From NCBI GenBank assembly GCA_964035015.1, contig OZ036006.1:1176269-1240268 (forward strand): 64,000 nucleotides of DNA, in the 5' to 3' direction. This DNA is from Corallium rubrum. Taxonomy: Eukaryota; Cnidaria; Anthozoa; Scleralcyonacea; Coralliidae. The translations under genes were made by a program, and so were the position numbers. The notes beneath the pieces were generated by a model that had not been told where the DNA came from, did not search any database, and saw only the letters and a list, made by a program, of their open reading frames with translations. Shown piece after piece: positions 61,087 to 64,000 of this stretch; the first letter of the stretch is position 1; each line of letters opens with the position of its first letter.

Positions 61087-61496
61087 AGAGAAAATCTAGG
61101 TGAAAGTTCGATTAATTTATGTAATTTCTTCCTTCAATACCCATGCAAATTAACCATCGATACGGTAATGATTTCCTTTGTGCAATTTTCCTCATGAATT
61201 GCTAACGAGTTTGAAATGTTGACATAATTTGTTTTGATTGGTTTATTTACCTCGAGTACTTGCCGCGAGTAAAAAATAGTTCAAAATTTCCAATTATCTG
61301 CCACGAGAGCTAAAACACTCGCAGCGAGCTTGCGAGTGCTCGCAGCCAACTGCCAGTTGCTTCGTGTGAGCGAGGACTGGAAATCCGCCTTTTAAGAGGT
61401 GGAACTTTCTCCTCAGTGTTGTGGTTAGGTTTAGGGACACTGGGGGATTGTGGTTAGATTTACGCTTGTCGGTAGGTGGGGTTAGGGTAGGACTGC

Positions 61497-61820
61497 CTCC
61501 TCCGCAGGCCCTCGTTGCATCATGGACAGGTCACACACGCCAAATTTAGGGCCTGCAAGATCCTGTAAAAAATTTGGCAAAACTTGGCACGGAATAAACT
61601 TGCATAATTAACTACCCACCATTCTTAATAGCCATGGCTATATCCGAAGATTTTGAAGGCCATTGAAGACTTATAACATACGAATCCTAGCTTTAAAATG
61701 AAGAAATTGTTGAAAAAAGCAATTACGGTTGAACTTTGTCAACTTTCGGCCGGAATAATCAATCTTGGGTTTATACTTTTTCGGTTTCCACAACAACTGA
61801 AACTTGAATTACGCTACACT
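61497..61820 (+). mobile_element. Deleted copy of the 11857-13085 element
   Basis: Matches 11860-12122 closely, then jumps to the 12628-12687 segment (cttgggtttatactttttcg). Right part missing. Confidence 0.88.
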
Positions 61821-61827
61821 ATTATGG

Positions 61828-64000
61828 GGCGCCGTTTGTAAAAAAATTATTTAACGTATTTTAAACGGAATTTAGTATATTTTTACGTAATTTAATAAAT
61901 AGCACATGCGATTTAATAAATCGCATTGCGATTTATTAAATAACATTGCGATTTATTAAATAACATTGTGATTTATTAAATAACATTGTGATTTATTAAA
62001 TAACATTGCGATTTATTAAATAACATTGCGATTTATTAAATAACATTGCGATTTATTAAATAACATTGCCATTTATTAAATAACAGTTGTGATTTATTAA
62101 ATAACATTGGGATTTATTAAATAACATTGGGATTTATTAAATAACTTACGATTTATTAAATAACAGTTGTGATTTATTAAATAACAGTTGCGATTTAATA
62201 AATAACGTGATTTAATAAATAGCATTGCGATTTATTAAATAACAGTTGCGATTTATTAAATAACAGTTGCGATTTAATAAATAACATTGCGATTTAATAA
62301 ATCGCATTGCGATTTATTAAATAACATTGTGATTTATTAAATAACAGTTGTGATTTATTAAATAACATTGTGATTTATTAAATAACAGTTGTGATTTATT
62401 AAATAACATTGTGATTTATTAAATAGCATTGCAATTTATTAAATAACATTGCGATTTATTAAATAACTTGCGATTCATTAGCGAATCCGCAAGAAAAAGA
62501 AGGGCATGATACTCTGAGTATATCAGATTAAACCAAACAGGAATATTTTAAATCAGATACGGAGAAGGGGAGAGTCGCCCAAGAGGTAGTTTATTTTTTG
62601 ATGCAAATTAATACATAATTTGTGACAAAAATGTCGACCTTATATAATTAAGCAGCTTTTTTGTTTTCTTACAGTAGTATTTTTCATTTAAAAAAACAAT
62701 TTTACATACATTTATCTTTTTATTTACAGTAGTCTACATGCTCAACAGATGGTCAGCTGCTTTGGATCGGCAAAAAGTTGCACAAAATGTCGTATAAGTT
62801 AAGTAAGTTAACTCTATCAAGACTTGGGTGATTTAAACCTTTGTAACTTTTTGAGTATTTAAAAGTGTAATTTTGAGTATTACTCTAGTGAAAACCAGTA
62901 GCAAGAAAATAAAACTATAAAACTTAAAAATTTTGGAAGAATTTGGTTTATCATGACAGATAATGATGGAAGGGGAACTAGGTAGCATGATTTTAGCCTC
63001 GTGAGACCATTAGCCGCTTATAAATGCATGTATAATTACCATAGCAAGTTGTGCAAACATAGTTTCCGGTTTCCTATCCAGTTCCCCTTCCATTATCTAT
63101 GGTTTATTTTTGGTTTACGGCTATTGAGGTAGTTACTAAATTGATAACGTCACTATATGACGCCATTGTTCGGCCATTTTGGATTCCACCATATGGATCT
63201 ATGACGTCATTAGATGAACATATAAATAACATAAACTTTATTCTTTGAACGTTTTCATGGCGATAAAGTAATATAAATAAGTTTTGTGGAAACACCACGT
63301 AAAATATTTCTTTGCTAAAATATTTCTTCACATAAAATTTGTGGAATTATGAAGAAACAACCCCCAAACATACCAAATTAGAGCAGAATTTCGAAATTGT
63401 TGCCATAAACGTAATCAAAAACGTGGTTGCCGTGGCAACGCAAATCAGTGTGTTCTTTTTTTGGTTGTGAAAAGTCAAAAAATCTCGTGCATTTTGAATA
63501 ATCAAAAAGTTACAAAGGTTTAAATTACTGCAGACACTTTACGCCCCACCCCCCCCCCCCCCCCCCCCCCCCACCCCACCCCCAAGTCTTGACGATCTTT
63601 TGCTGATCCAAAGCAGCTGACCATCTGTTGAGCCTGGAGACTACTGTAAATAAAAAGATAAATGTATGTAAAATTGGTTTTTAAATGAAAAAAAAATAGT
63701 ACTGTAAGAAAACAAAAAAGCTGCTTAATTATATAAGGTCGACATTTTTGTCACAAATTATGTATTAATTTGCATCAAAAAATAGACTACCTCTTTGGCG
63801 ACCTCTCCCCTTCTCCGTATCTGATTTAAAATATTTCTGTTTGGTTTAATCTGATATACTCAGAGTATCAGGCCCTTATTTCTCTTGCGGGTTTGCAAAT
63901 CGCAAGTTATTTAATAAATCGCAATGTTATTTAATAAATCGCAATGTTATTTAATAAATCGCAATGTTATTTAATAATTGCAATGTTATTTAATAAATAA
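61828..64000. mobile_element. Large foldback element with tandem-repeat arms (cut by window end)
   Basis: Left arm: about 28 units of a roughly 20-bp repeat (aacattgcgatttattaaat) at 61890-62475, then 62480-62790 of complex sequence. The same complex sequence returns inverted at 63590-63900, followed by inverted units to the window end. The terminus atggggcgccgtttgtaaaa resembles 33895-33925. The interior (62790-63590) holds a P-like MITE, a solo Penelope-like tail and poly-C at 63547-63580. Confidence 0.85.
62952..63101. mobile_element. P-like MITE, 150 bp
   Basis: Termini CATGACAGATAATGATGG and CCATTATCTATG with ggaaggggaact mirrored; flanked by GTTTAT on both sides. The CAT(A/G) start, AGATAAT core and GTTTA-type target agree with the 5.7-kb transposon. 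Confidence 0.75.

Overview
This is intron-rich, AT-rich animal DNA in which most bases belong to transposons, MITEs and simple repeats. The gene structures, a vertebrate-type (TTAGGG)n telomere-like block, 5S-derived SINE3 copies and many palindromic MITEs fit an anthozoan cnidarian, most likely a stony coral. The species cannot be fixed by eye, and nothing prokaryotic is present.

Region 1 (1-25.1 kb, + strand) holds the 3' two-thirds of PEX5, the receptor that brings PTS1 proteins into peroxisomes. I could place twelve exons (213-25094) with consistent phases. They cover the end of the WxxxF/Y-rich N-terminal half, all TPR repeats and the C-terminal bundle. The 5' exons lie outside the window. 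Its introns carry nested MITEs, a 24-bp and a 26-bp minisatellite, tRNA-like sequences, a LINE fragment and Penelope-like 3' motifs.

Region 2 (25.1-41.3 kb) shows no convincing host gene. It contains a microsatellite-bearing repeat element, (AAAAC)n and ACAAC-type arrays around a SINE3, an interstitial telomere-like block, long palindromes, a tRNA-Tyr-like pseudogene and the GIY-YIG end of a Penelope-like element split by a MITE.

Region 3 (41.3-47.9 kb) is the highlight: a complete 5.7-kb P-type DNA transposon (41785-47485). It has perfect 37-bp inverted termini and a 7-bp target duplication. It carries an uninterrupted two-exon THAP/RNase-H transposase of about 901 residues (+) and a second, convergent gene (-) encoding a C2H2 finger joined to a domain resembling the C-terminal part of other P-like transposases. 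It sits inside another inverted-repeat element.

Region 4 (47.9-56.4 kb) contains inverted-repeat elements and then a small four-TM gene of the TMEM272-like family (+, exons 52173-56144), with huge GGTT, ACCT and TTCC arrays in its second intron.

Region 5 (56.4-64 kb) is repeats only: SINE3 copies, one of them inside a hAT element with an 8-bp target duplication, cleanly nested MITEs, a 150-bp P-like MITE, and a large foldback element whose tandemly repeated arms run off the window end.
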